DNA from: Pneumocystis sp. 'macacae'
Lineage: Eukaryota; Ascomycota; Pneumocystomycetes; Pneumocystales; Pneumocystaceae
Reading direction: 5' to 3'
DNA: 64,000 nucleotides
NCBI GenBank assembly: GCA_018127085.1
Contig: CM030720.1
Coordinates: forward strand, 372,001 to 436,000
The notes under the pieces are model-generated. The model searched no databases. It had not been told where the DNA came from and was given only the letters and a program-made list of their open reading frames with translations. A program made the translations under genes and the position numbers. Of the stretch, positions 10,600 through 23,683 are shown one piece after another. Positions within the stretch are counted from its first letter, which is position 1. Each line of letters starts with the position of its first letter.

Positions 10600-13500
10600 T
10601 TATTCAAAAGTATCACTAGATTTAGAAGTTTCTGCTGATGTATTTTGTGCTATAAACCATCAGAACAAAAGAACCTTATGATTAAATACATACTTTTTAA
10701 ATTGTCTATATGATTTGATGTATTCTTAGATGAAATAGATGTTTTTTTTGAAATTTTAGCTATAAATTCAGACCCAAATTTTTCAATACTACGATTTAAC
10801 TCATCCTTCAAACGTTAAAACCAAGTTATCGTATAAATACGACTTGCCTCTAAAGCATTGGCATCATCATATATCATAGACCCCTCTTCATTATATGTTC
10901 GTGCATTTTCAAACATTTGATAAAAGTCTGCCTTAAATTCATCCAATGAATTATAATAAGAACTATCAAGCCGCTTTTTTATCTTATTCAAAGCAATGGG
11001 TTTTTTTATTAATATATAATAATCTGGATAAATTCTTTTATTAGGTAACTCCAAAAACATTTCAGCTCTAGAATGATTTGTCTCAGGGCTTATACAAGAA
11101 ATAACAGCATTGTAGCATTTTTGAAATATATCCTTTAAAATCATAGATTCTTCTGAACTTGAATCAATAGAATTTTTACTTCTATTTTTCTGAAACAAAT
11201 AAGAATAAAATAAACTATAGGAATCAAAAACTTACTTTATCTTCAGAAATTGAAGAAACTTTTTGACGTTTTCTTCGTTCATTATCGTTAGAATTATTAG
11301 AATTTGTTTTATTCAATCTATTGCGTTTACGTTTACTTATTTCTACACCTGAAGAATCATTCGAAGAATTATGTAATGATTTGTGTTTTTTCAGCTTATT
11401 TTCCTGACGTCTTGTTACTTTTTCAGATTTATTTTGAATTAGTTCTTCAGGAGTAAGTTCATCTAAATCAATAGCCTAAAAATATCAATTTAGAATTTTA
11501 AATAGCTAAATCAATAAACCTCTAGCCATTGTTCTTCTGTAAGATCATCATCATAATGAATTTGAACACGTTCACGAGCACCTCTACCAGTTGCAGATAT
11601 TACTTCTTCAGGCTCAGTAAAATCATCTCTTCTATAAACCTCGGGAAGTTCTTCTTCAGACATTAAACGCTCTAACTTCTTTCCAGGACCGTATGGAGAT
11701 TCTAATCGTAATTTTTCATCCATTTCACGAAAAATAGATAATTCTTCATCATTTCGCGCAATTATTTCACTTAATTCATCATCATCGAATGCCTCATTTT
11801 CTTCCGCACCATCTGCATTATCATCATTTTCTGTTTCTAACAAAGACCTTAAAAAAGCTTCTCTTTCTTCTGCAGTAGATTTATTATCAAATTTCCCTGC
11901 TTGAATAACCTTTCCATCAATATCAAGCTTATATTGAGCTCTTGCCAAAATATTTTCTTCAACTGACTTTTCAGTAATAAGTCGTAATATTCGTACTTCT
12001 TTTGTTTGTCCTATACGATGTGCACGATCTTGAGCCTGAAGATCTTGATGAGGATTCTATTTTATTAGAGTATGACCAAAACATTGATTAGAGTTACCCA
12101 GTCAGAATCAAAGATTATAACAGTATCAGCGCTTTGTAAATTAAGACCTAAACCACCTGCACGAGTACTTAACAAAAATATGAAAATATCTGATTCTTCA
12201 TGATTAAATTCTCTCATTGCTGCTGATCGATCATCCGCTTTAGTAGATCCATCTAAGCGTAAATACTTATATCCTTTAAAATGTAAATAATCTTCCATAA
12301 TATTCATAATAGTAGTCATTTGAAAAAAAATCAATACCTAATAAATATTTAATAAAAAAAAAAGTCAAATTTATTTTTTTTCTAAATACCCTATGCCCTG
12401 TTCTAAAAAATTTTGGCAAAATCCTATCTAAAAGGTCAAATTTTCCTGAAACTCTCCAAAGATTATCATCACTAATTTTTTCAGGATTAACGATATTCTC
12501 GACTTCTTCAAAAACATATGGGTGATTACAAATCTTTCGAAGTTGCATTACAATATTCTGTAAACCTTTACGACTAAAAATTTAAGATTTACATATTAAA
12601 AATAATCATGAACTTACCCTTTTTCTCCTGAATTAACATACAACATTCCATTTCTCCTCATTTGGGAATATAATTTACTTTGAAGAGCAGAAAACCGACA
12701 TTTGATCACTTTTTCAACTTTATCAGGTAATTCTGATTCAACATCCTTTTTAAGACGTCTTAATAAAAATGGCCGTAAAACTTTATGTAATCTACGGATA
12801 ACTAAAATAGACTCCTCTTCTGACAATTCAATCTTATCTTGACCACCCGTATTTGCAAATGGTGTATTAAACCACTCATCAAAACTTTTTACTGAATTAA
12901 AAATTTTCGGTAAAACAAAATTTAAAAGAGCCCATAATTCAGGGAGATTATTCTATAATTTATTCGTTATTTTTTATCTTTTTAAAAAACTAAATATATA
13001 CTTGTAAAGGTGTACCCGTAAGAATCAAACGATATTTTGATGAATAATATGTAGTTAACGTATAACTAAGTTTGGACTGAGTATTTTTCATACGATGACC
13101 TTCATCAACAATCATATAAACCCATTTAATTTTCCCAAGTACAGGTCTATCTTTTATAACATATTCATATGTTGTTAAAAGAACTTGAAAACTTCCTTGT
13201 CGAATTTGATGCTGAATATGCTTTCGAACAAGTGGTGGCCCTTTATAAACAATTTTCGAAACAGAAGGTGCCCATTTTTCAAATTCTAAAGTCCAATTTG
13301 TTAAGGTTCTATAATTTCAATTAAAAAAATAAATTATAAAGATCTTTAAACATACGATAGAGGAACAATAATCAAAAAAGGACCATTCTGTCTTTTCTTT
13401 TCTATTAAAAACGTAATAAGAGATATTGTCTGAATAGTTTTTCCGAGACCCATTTCATCAGCAAGAATTCCATTAAGTCGATTATTATATAAAGATACCA

Positions 13501-15123
13501 TCCACTGAAGTCCTTTAAGCTGGTATTCTTTTAAATTTCCACCTAGCAATAATGATGGCTGCTCAATAATTGCCTCTTTTATTTTATGAGCAACATTATA
13601 GTAATCAGCTTTTTTATCATCCTCCCCATTTTCCTTATCTTCAAGCAAATCATGTTCTTCTGAACCAAATTCATTTTGTTGAACTTTAACAGCTTGAGCG
13701 AGAGAATCAAGATATGCATTTGTCTGCTTCAATAAATGCGTAATACGTGTATCCTTCGCCTGATCAAGTAATTTAAGGTATGCTTCTTCATCATCTGCCT
13801 TAAGTGCTTGTAAACGCTGCTTCGCCGTTCGCTCTAGCCGTCTGGACTCTTCTTTTTCAATGTATGAATGGTATGCAAGTACTGACCGACCAAGCTTAAA
13901 AATTTTTGCTTGTAAAGTCTTTTGTTTTTGTATAACATCATATCCATGAGAGCATATGCCTTGTAGATAGCTCACTTGTTTTTGCTTCTGTATCTGTTCC
14001 CTATTCGTTCTATGTTGTCTTTCTAATGCCTCTGTAAGACGACATTCTTTTAATGATCTTTTTTTCATTCTTCTAAATGCCGCTCTCTCGGAAGATGCTG
14101 TCAATGTGTTAAATTGTGTCATAGAATATATAATCTCATCACGCAGCATCCTTTGTTTATCAAGTAGCCTCAAAGATTTAAGCTCGATCAATGCTTTCAA
14201 CTTAAGCCTATTTGATGTGTTCAGATCTTTAAAACTATGTGTCTTCTTTCTCATATTTGTAACATATATATCTTCAAGAGTACTAGGAAGACGCTCCAAT
14301 TCAGAAATCCGATTAGCTATACGGTTTTCAATTGCAAGCTTTCTTTCATGGTAGAGTTTCTTTGGATCAATACCAGATGGCATCATACTCGGTATTAATA
14401 CACGTTGACGTAATCTTTCTTGATGAACTGTAGAAAGCGAGGGGCCCAAAAGAGGTAAACCACTACTTTCTACATGTGACGAATCCAAAAGAGTTAAAAT
14501 ACCTTCATCTTCTGATATCATTGGTGCTTCTAACGTTCTCTCTTTCACAATTGCTTCAGATTCTCGTCGTTCTTGTCGCATCAGCCATTCCAATTCTCCT
14601 TGTGGAAGTACAGAAGATGGTGGTTTTTTCACAAATATTGCTTGTTGAATATTTGTTGGGACAGGTAAATTCTTAGAAATTAATTTAAATGCCAAAATTT
14701 GATTCCGCAATGTCGTTAACTGTTCTGGTGTAAATATCGCTTGTTCTCCTCCACTGTTTTCTTCCTCTTTAACAGTTTGAGGTGTCTGAGATGCTTTCGG
14801 CATCTGAACAGCCTCGGCTAATGTTTCTCCACTAGTTTTTATATTGTCAGTCTTAACTAAAGATCCTTGTTTCATATTTTGATGGCGATGATATTGTGCT
14901 TGCTGAATCGCTTTAAGAATAATAGAAAGCTGAGAAAATTCTGAATTAGTCGCTTCTACTGCACCCTGATTGCGAAGCATCTGCCAACGCTATGTATGTC
15001 AGTTATCGTATATTATATATTACCAAAAGAATAACGCACCCAATACATGGACTGAATATTTTCTCTTGTAAGCCCTAAAGGTATTTGTGCTACTTCATCC
15101 ATTTTGGACCTATTTACATCCAT
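10600..15123 (-). CDS. STH1: SNF2-family chromatin remodelling ATPase (Sth1/Snf21/Brg1 type)
   Basis: This is the catalytic subunit of a RSC or SWI/SNF complex. The ATG at 15123 opens a Gln-rich N-terminus, then a long basic HSA-like helical region (roughly residues 250-420). The helicase core follows: motif I DEMGLGKT, motif [10 protein letters not shown] (the Snf2-type DEGH box), and the C-lobe [18 protein letters not shown] with RLDGSTK before it. An acidic SnAC-like segment and basic stretches come next. A bromodomain near the C-terminus contains [20 protein letters not shown] and [16 protein letters not shown]. The tail ends [12 protein letters not shown], then TAA at 10600-10602. The core is split by many small introns. 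Sth1 versus Snf2 cannot be settled without a phylogeny; the single bromodomain and compact N-terminus lean to Sth1/Snf21. Confidence 0.92.
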
Positions 15124-15602
15124 TTATATATGTTTTTTTTTTGCAAAAACACGTTTAACTATGATCCACCTGTGAAAACTAAAAATTCTTTTAAAACTCA
15201 CACGTTAACCCAACAATAAACAAAAAAGGTAACACTCCTTTTATAAATACAGAAAAAATATTTCGTTTTACTTGATTTTAGTGCGCAATTTGCTTTTTTT
15301 GTTTATATATTTAGTTTTTGCATTTTGATATGACAATCGTTAATCGTCCGCAACATCATCGCGAGCAATTATGAAAACAGGACACATATGTGCCCTCTCC
15401 GGCAACACCAAATGCACTAGGCAAATAATCTATGAAATATGGCAAATAATAGAAATGAAAAAATGAAATAATAAAGACATTTCTTATGAATATTATATAT
15501 ATGGGCGTACTTTCTTTAAATAGATTTTTGTAGCTTTGGGTGTTGATCATTAAGAAATTTTGACATGTAAGGACCTATAAATACTTATCAGCACATGTTT
15601 TA
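15124..15602. other. Intergenic region with GC-rich patch
   Basis: 479 nt between the SNF2-gene start and the ELP3 stop. Both flanks are AT-rich. The segment 15318-15420 is close to half G+C, contains the palindrome CACATATGTG, and is bracketed by GCATTT (15320-15325) and AAATGC (15410-15415). It could be promoter, 5' UTR or an unannotated structured RNA. No credible protein-coding frame is seen. Confidence 0.45.
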
Positions 15603-17528
15603 TTATCTGAAAAAAGTACCATCAGAAAAATAACCAAGACGACGATAATATGCTCGGACACCAACGCCCGAGATAACAGCAATTTTGTGGCTTAAATGCT
15701 CATATTTTGCAATTCTCTCCGCCTGTTCCATAAGAAGCATTCCAAAACCTTGATGTTGGAATTTTTTAGGGTCTTTATCATGAATTGGTACAGCACTACC
15801 ATATACATGTAACTCCCGTACAATCGATGTTGGACAAGCAAGCAATTCAGAGCGAAAAGTCGTTTGAGGAGAACAACGACGAAGACGAAGTAAGCCTATT
15901 AAGATATCCTGTGTTGGGTCTTCATAGCTTAAAAAAGTTTCCCAGCCACCATTAGCAGCGTAGTCTCTTCGCAAGAACTCGATTTGTTCTGGACGAACTT
16001 TATGATGAATTTCTTGCATGCCTACCTCCCGCGAACGAATATCCCTGCAAGCCCATCCAAAGTGCTTCATACGACTTAATGCAAGTTCTCGAAGATTACC
16101 GTTTTCTACACCAGAAGAAACAAGAGGCATAGGAATATCACGCTGGATTCGATAAATACGAGTCCATGGAGGAACCATAGCGAGAATGTTAGCTATCAGA
16201 TCGACAAGGACATTAGGCGTATAGTTTTTATATCGGCCAGTACGCCAAAGTTCATATAAACCTTTATAATGAATAATATTATAGTTCTAAAAGATTACTG
16301 TGTATTTACCTGTACCTCTGATTACTAATGTTGGATATATTTTTAATCCATCTGTTCTAAATGCTGGATTTTCAAAATATTCCTATAAAAGATATCAAAT
16401 AAAGTAATTTCAAATTTAATTTCCGCGCCTTAAATTGATAAAGATCCCTTTCTATCCCCACATTTGGCAAGTCTGGCATCATATGAGACACTATTTTAAA
16501 TCCGGCATCTTTCGCCAAGCAAAATGTTTCACATACAGCCTTAACAGTATGCCCTCGATTCGTATCTCGAGCCACATCTTCATAGACACTCTGAACACCA
16601 ATCTCAAGCCGAGTACAGCCATAGCGTAACATTGAACTATAAAAGTTATTATAAGTATTCAGAAATAAATCAAATCAAACTTAAGATGTTGATCTAAACA
16701 ATAATCAGGTCTTGTTTCAATAGTAATACCTATACATTTCGTTTTTGATTTTTCGGAAAACCTAATTTTTATATTAATCATTTACACTATATAATAGGAA
16801 TATAACTTGACTGCTTCGTCTACATTATGTGTTGTATAGCCAGATAACGCATTATGCAATGATGCAATAAACCAATCCCTATATGTATCTGGCAAAGACA
16901 TAAACGTCCCTCCCATAATAATATACTCTACTTTGTCAACTGCATGCCCTAACGATCTTAACTGCTCAATTCGTCCCCGAGCCTGTTCATATGGATCATA
17001 TCTCGCACGGATAGCCCTCATACTTGTAGGTTCGTACCCTGTATATGATTGGGAAGAATACTCAAAATCAGAATCTGGTCCTCCTGGACAATATCTAGTC
17101 TAAAATTAAACATTTTTTAATAATGTATTCTCGTACACGCAAATATTTCCTGTCATAGCGATATGTGGACATCTTTCTAATCAAAAAATCTAAAAATATT
17201 AGAAATCTTACCTATGTGGTTTGGACATCACAGCTATAGGCGCAACCCCACTTGCTGTACGAACTGGTTTTGCTTTTAATTTTGGTAACAAATATGGCTT
17301 ATAAAAATCAGGAATAGCAGTAATTATATCTACCAAACGAGGCTGAACAGAAAGCCTGTACTTCCTACATACATTTTGCTTGATTGCATTCAAATTTATA
17401 TGTGTATATTTTCCAGATTCATATATACGGATAAGTTCAGAGGCAATCTCTCCACATGCCTTAAGCATCCTCTCAGTTTCTGGGCACTCTTCAACATGCC
17501 TTTTTACATAAGATAGCTCTAAAGACAT
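15603..17528 (-). CDS. ELP3: Elongator complex catalytic subunit Elp3
   Basis: Elp3 combines a radical-SAM domain with a GNAT acetyltransferase fold. It installs the carboxymethyl precursor on wobble uridine 34 of tRNAs within Elongator. The radical-SAM cluster motif [17 protein letters not shown] is rebuilt across an intron (GT|A codon). It is followed by [25 protein letters not shown], and [13 protein letters not shown]. The C-terminal half has the GNAT acetyl-CoA region [16 protein letters not shown] and [11 protein letters not shown]. Start [20 protein letters not shown] at 17528, stop TAA at 15603-15605. Conservation is extremely high throughout and all key cysteines are present. It is followed on the same strand by the SNF2-family gene. 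Confidence 0.97.
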
Positions 17529-17697
17529 ATTTAAGTAGTTTAAATGCTTTTTTTTGTATTATTTTTTAACCTTAAAAATTATTTTTTTATACATATCTTT
17601 TGTTCAACGTATGAAAAAAAACCAATTTTGGCTTAATAAAATTGATCAAAAAAAAATAATAAAAATTAACAGAAATAAAGGAAATTAAAAAAAATAA

Positions 17698-20600
17698 ATG
17701 GGGATTAAATCAAAAAATGTAGATTTCTTTAAAAAAAGTAATATATTTCCAAAAAATTGTCCAAAGATGGATTATTTAACTCGAATTTTTGAAAAAGTAA
17801 GAAAAATCTTAATAAATATTTTTTTATAAAAATGTTTTTAGAAAAAAAATAAAGCAATAAAAAACCGAGAACTTTATTCTGAAAAAAACGTAAAAAATAG
17901 TGTTCATTCTTATTCACAGTCGGGTATATCGGATACATCTTCAAGCAAGTTTATAGAAAATCATTCGAAAGATTCTTTAATTAAGCAGAAATACAGAGAT
18001 TTGATTTCATCTGTGCCTAATTCTTATAAACAAAAGTATTTTCAGGAGATAAAACTTGATGATGATGATGATTATATTACAATTTCTGGGTTTACTATTA
18101 ATAAACCATACCAATTTTTATATTATCTACTTTCTATAATAACAGGAGGTTTTGCGTATTTGATTTTTTTATGGGTTCCTCAATGGAAGGTGTCGTTTAT
18201 TTTGAAACCATCGCCTTTAGGCATGTGTGATTGGATTGTTGTCGTAAGTTTACGAGTCGATTGAAACTAAAGAAATAATAGCACAAGAATAAATATGGAG
18301 AAATTGATGTACTTAAGGTTAAAAAAGAAGATCATGGTGAACTTGTATATACTATTTATGAAGGCTTTCAAAATTCATATAATAACCTTCAAATTAAAAA
18401 TGAAAGTTCGGAAATAACCCCATTGATATATATTGATTATCGATATCTTCGTTTTATTTATTATCCGCAAGAACAAAAGTTTATACCTACTTATGCTTGG
18501 AAAGATCCTTTATTTATGTTATCGATTGAAGATATTTCCAAAGGATTAAGTACTCGTGTAAGAAATAACAGAGAAATTATATTTGGAAAAAATGTCATGG
18601 ATATACAGGAAAAATCTATTATTAGGTTATTAATGGATGAGGTATATAACAATATAGTTAGCTAATAAATTGCTCATAGTTATATAGATTCTTCATTATT
18701 TTTATATTTTTCAAATATTTTCTATTATATTATGGTTTTCTGATTCATATTATTACTATGCATCATGTATTCTTGGTATTTCTACTATGAATATTGTTTT
18801 TGCTTTGATTAAAACTAAAAAAGTATCTTTTCTAATATTTTATAAAAATAATTTATAATGTTTTTTAGAATATACGATCTCTTCGTATGATGTCCAGATA
18901 TATATCAGATGTCCGTGTTTTACGAGATGGAGTTTGTATTTGTTTCCAATTGCTTAAATTTTACTAATATTAAAGGGATTACTACTTTGTCTTCTGAATT
19001 AGTTCCAGGAGATATTTTTGATATATCTGACCCAGGATTGAATATTGTTCCATGCAGTTCTATACTATTATCAGGTGATTGTATAGTCAATGAAAGTTCA
19101 TTAACAGGTGATTTTTTATGAATTGTGTTCAAAAATAATTAATAGAATAGGCGAATCTATTCCTATTTCTAAAATATTTGCTTCTAAAAGCGCTATAGAA
19201 TCATTTAGTCAAGTTGAAAGAGAAGTTCCTAAAGAATTACGTAAACATTATCTTTTTTGTGGGACTAAAGTTATCAGAGTTCGAAAACCTTTTTCCAAAG
19301 ATCATCAAGCACCAGCTTTAGCTATGGTTGTAAAAACAGGATTTAATACTACAAAAGGAACTCTGATGAGATCCATACTTTTCCAAAAAAGTCCTAATTT
19401 CAAGTTTTACCAAGATTCTTTGCGTTTTGTAGCTTTTATGGCTATGGTTGCTCTATGTGGCTTTATCGTCAATGTAGTAAAATTTGTTAAAATGGGGGTT
19501 ATAAGCTTTACTTTTTAAATTAATGTTAACGAGCATTAGATTACATGGAATCTTATTATTTTGAGATCACTTGATCTAATTACAATTGTTGTTCCTCCTG
19601 CTTTACCAACAACCTTGGCAATTGGAACTAATTTTGCGATTTCGAGACTTAAAAAACGTCAAATATATTGCATTAGTCCTTCTAAGTATTTACTTCGATT
19701 TAATATGTAAAAATATATATTAATTTTGATAGGGTAAATATATCAGGGACAGTAGATATTATGTGTTTCGATAAAACAGGGACATTAACAGAAGACGGTC
19801 TTGACGTTTTTGGAGTAAGAGTTGTAGATGTTTCTCAAAATAGGTAATTGATTGTATTCATATCTACCAATTAAATATATTTTTATCTAGATTTGGGGAA
19901 ATTCATAAGGAATCTTTAACATTGCCATTTTATGCTTCTAATTACAATGATGTAAGTCCTCATAATAAGTATAATGCTATACTTTATATTATGGCGACAT
20001 GTCACTCTTTAAGGATTCTAAATAGCAACTTAATCGGTGACCCTTTGGATCTAAAAATGTTTGGTTTTACTGGATGGATGTTTGAAGAGAATCAAGAATA
20101 TTTATCCAAGAATGATTTCCAGAATCTTGAAGATCAAAATATTATTCATGATTCTAATCAAGAGATTGTATCTTCCATTGTTAAACCTAAAAAAGATCTT
20201 CGAATCAATGATATCAAAGACTCAAATTTTGAGGTACTTTAATATTATTCAAATTCAATAATTAATCATTTTAGAATATATCTTCTCTTGAGCTTGGTGT
20301 TATAAAGACTTTTGAGTTTATTTCTCATTTACGAAGAATGAGTGTTATAGTTAAAGAATTTAATTCATCCGATATGCAAGTTTATTTAAAAGGTGCTCCA
20401 GAAATTATGAAAGATGTATGTCTTCTTGAAAGCTGTAAGAAAATTTTAGTTTATAATTTTTTTAATGTTATTTTAGTGCCAGAAAATTATGACCAAGTTC
20501 TTCTTTATTATACGGGACATGGTTATAGAGTAATTGCGTGTGCTATGAAAACGTTGTCTAATATGACATGGATTAAAGCTCAGAAAATGACAAGAGAAGA

Positions 20601-22367
20601 AATAGAAAAAGATTTGTTGTTTGTCGGTTTTATTATTTTTGAAAATAAACTTAAGCCTACATCCTCTGAAACTATAAGTACGCTTAAAGAAGCTGATATA
20701 AGATGCGTTATGTGCACTGGTGATAATATTTTGACATCTATAAGTGTTTCTAAAAGATGTAATATAATACAACATGATGAACAAGTGTATATGGCAATTA
20801 TGCAAGGTTTTATATTTTTTCTAAGTTATTGTTTATTAATTTGTTTCAGGAGATATTAATTCTCCTGATGCTAAGCTGATATGGAAAAATACTGAGAATC
20901 CAGCAATGATATTAGATAGCGATACATTGATGGTAGCTATACTTTATACTGTTTTATTTTCTAATAAGTTTTAGCCCGAATATATTTCATCTAATTTAAA
21001 TGATTTTTCATGTTATGAAAATTGTTTTCTAGAAAAATATTCTTTAGCAATTACCGGAGATGTTTTTAAATGGATGATTAATTTTTCTCCATATGATGTT
21101 TTTGAAAAGGTAAATATTAAATAAAGGAATTTGAAAAATCTTATTGAGCTAGATGCTTGTAAAAACTCAAGTTTTTGCCCGAATGTCTCCGGATGAAAAA
21201 CATATATTGGTTGAAAAGTTACAATTATTAGATTATTGTGTAGGCTTTTGTGGAGATGGTGCTAACGATTGTAGCGCATTAAAAGCTGCAAATATTGGTA
21301 TATCTCTTTCAGATACAGAAGCATCTATTGTTTCTTCATTTACAGACAAAAAGTTTGATATTACTTGTGTTTTTGATCTTATTCGGTTAGTAGTATCATT
21401 ATACTCTTTAAAAACCGATAATTGATTTATTAGTGAGGGTAGAGCTGCATTAGTTACTAGTTTCAGCTGTTTTAAATATATGGCTCTTTATTCTGCTATA
21501 CAATTTATTTCTGCAAGTATTTTGTATTCATCTGCATCTAATCTTGGTAATTTTCAAGTATACTAGCTTTTTTTTTAGAATATAGCTAATATGTTTAGTA
21601 TTTATATATTGATTTAATACTTGTACTTCCTATTGCTATATCTAGTAAACATAATTTATTTGGTATCAAATAATTCTAAATATTTTATAGTGGGACGATC
21701 TGAAGCATATCCAAAACTAGTCAAAAAACGCCCAACTGCAAGTCTTGTTTCTAACAGAGTTATTGGATCACTTTTGGGGAATATTTTTATATTGTTGTCT
21801 TTGCAACTTACTGTTTATTATCTTGTTCGTTTACAGGACTGGTAATGTGAAAAATATCTAATTTAATTTCTTAACAATGTAATTAGGTATAAAAAACCAT
21901 TACCTCGTTCTGATCTTTTTGATGTTTCTAATTCTGATAATTCAGCATTATTTACATTTTCTTGCTACCAATATATATTAGTTGCTATTATACTTAGTAT
22001 TGGGCCTCCATACCGTCAATCTATATATCGCAATAGTATTATGCCTTTTCTAAATAACAATAAACTGATTATTTCAGAGCTATTTGTTTTCTTTATAGTT
22101 ATTTCTTTGATTACTGTTACTTTTATTTTGTGTAAACCAGCATCTTGGGTTTACAATATACTTGAACTTTCATATATGAGGTTTGATTTTTGTCTTATTA
22201 TCGTGTCTCTGGCAATATTTAACTACACAATCACATGGCTTTCTGAAAAGTATCTCTTTTTACCTATCTCCATTCAAATTACTTCAATGGTTAGAAAACT
22301 TTTATGTTTAAATACAACTAAACGAAAGAAACGCTATGAAGATATACAGTGTGGATTGAAGTTTTAA
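17698..22367 (+). CDS. YPK9: P5B-type transport ATPase (Ypk9/ATP13A2 type)
   Basis: A large membrane pump of the vacuole/lysosome. P5B ATPases move polyamines and confer metal tolerance. The basic, Ser-rich cytosolic N-terminus starts at the ATG at 17698. An acidic LDDDDDY run precedes the first hydrophobic hairpin at about 18090-18180. The transmembrane ion-site motif is PPALP (19594-19608), diagnostic for P5B. The phosphorylation motif DKTGT is at 19770-19784, the hinge GDGAND at 21252-21269, and MCTGDN lies between. The C-terminal transmembrane bundle runs to about 22290. More than ten small introns interrupt it, and all the motifs lie in exons that join in frame. Stop at 22365-22367. HAP5 follows about 175 nt downstream on the same strand. 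Confidence 0.93.
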
Positions 22368-22542
22368 AAAAAAAAATTCTTTTAAAATGAATATTATTTT
22401 TTGTATATTTTTAAATAAAATATTAATTGTATTATTTCGAGATAATTTTGTTCTTTTCTTTATAATGATAAACGAGATTTATTCATGAAAAATAAGTGCG
22501 GATAAGGTTTTTATTGTGTTTTTCATTATATTGGAAGAGAAT

Positions 22543-23392
22543 ATGCACGAAAGTAGTCAAAGAAAACCCTAAAACATTAATCTGATTAAAAAACAGATTC
22601 AAATATATCATCAAAGGTTTCTAATTCTTTAGAAAGATTAGATCCATTTTTCAATGTTTATCAAGGTTAAAAGGGTCTTAGAAGATGATATTTTATTAAT
22701 TCATATAGGTCTTGTAGGTCATAATAAGAATATTCTTATTAATTATTGGAAAAATACAATAAAAGAAATAGAAAGTGATAGTCATGATTTTAAAGTGCAT
22801 CAGATACCTTTATCTAGGATAAGGGTAAGCTTTAGTGTTTTACATACTTGTATTTTGTTTAGAGGTGTTAGAAACTTATGAAAATTGACAAAGATGTTAA
22901 GGTGTTAACAATAAATGGTAATTTTTATCTCTTTAAATATAATACAGATGATATCTACTGAAGCGCCTATTTTACTAGCAAAAGGGTGCAACATTTTTAT
23001 TACAGAGCTCACATTGCGTGCATGGATTCACGCAGAAGAAGATAAAAGACGGGTATTGCAGAAATCAGACATTGCAAGCGCGATATCTAAGTCAGATATG
23101 TTTGATTTTTTATTAGATGTTATTTTAAAGAAAAAGGTATGCTTTCAAAAATTTAGACGTTTTAGTAATAAATATTTCAAAGTTGAATCTTATTCCGAAA
23201 ATTCAAATCCCAACTATGAATATAACTCAAGAATGCCATGAAATCTATCCATATTATCAAGTACCAGATAGATCTTCGAACATTGATGACAAAGTATGCA
23301 AATTACACCATAAGATGTATACCTTAAAACAACTGCCTTATATAAATCATGATTATAATTCCATATTCCATGTAATAAAACAATTAATATAG
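22543..23392 (+). CDS. HAP5: CCAAT-binding factor subunit Hap5/NF-YC
   Basis: Histone-fold subunit of the HAP2/3/5 CCAAT-binding complex. Six exons are joined by introns 22553-22596, 22666-22708, 22825-22871, 22902-22947 and 23137-23182. They yield a start [18 protein letters not shown], then the family segment [15 protein letters not shown]. The core follows: [50 protein letters not shown] and [10 protein letters not shown]. Exon 4 is only 30 nt ([10 protein letters not shown]). The last exon codes for a Tyr-rich tail ending HVIKQLI. Every junction is supported by the known Hap5 core. Length (about 207 aa) is short but complete, lacking the long Gln-rich tail of many relatives. Confidence 0.92.
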
Positions 23393-23683
23393 TTTTTGCT
23401 TCCTTACAGAAACAATAGAACACTATAAATTCATTACCGGATCTATTGAAATATCAGAAACTGCAGAATATAAAATTACAAACTCAAAGAAATGATTATA
23501 AATGAATGTTTATAAGATTAAAAAATATTTTCTATGCAAAATATATGGAGGGATACATTTTTATCATTAATAACATACAACCAATTGCGATAATATATAC
23601 ATACTCTAACAATATAAGGTGATTTCATAAATTATATTTAATCAATTGTATATAGCTTTTTAGAAATAATATGATATTTGCAT

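Noticed and set aside
14106..14676. Plus-strand open stretches opposite the SNF2-family gene
   Set aside because: They are antisense shadows of a long conserved exon and show no domain of their own.
15356..15550. Minus-strand 64-codon stretch between ELP3 and the SNF2-family gene
   Set aside because: No conserved motif; overlaps the GC-rich patch that looks regulatory or non-coding.
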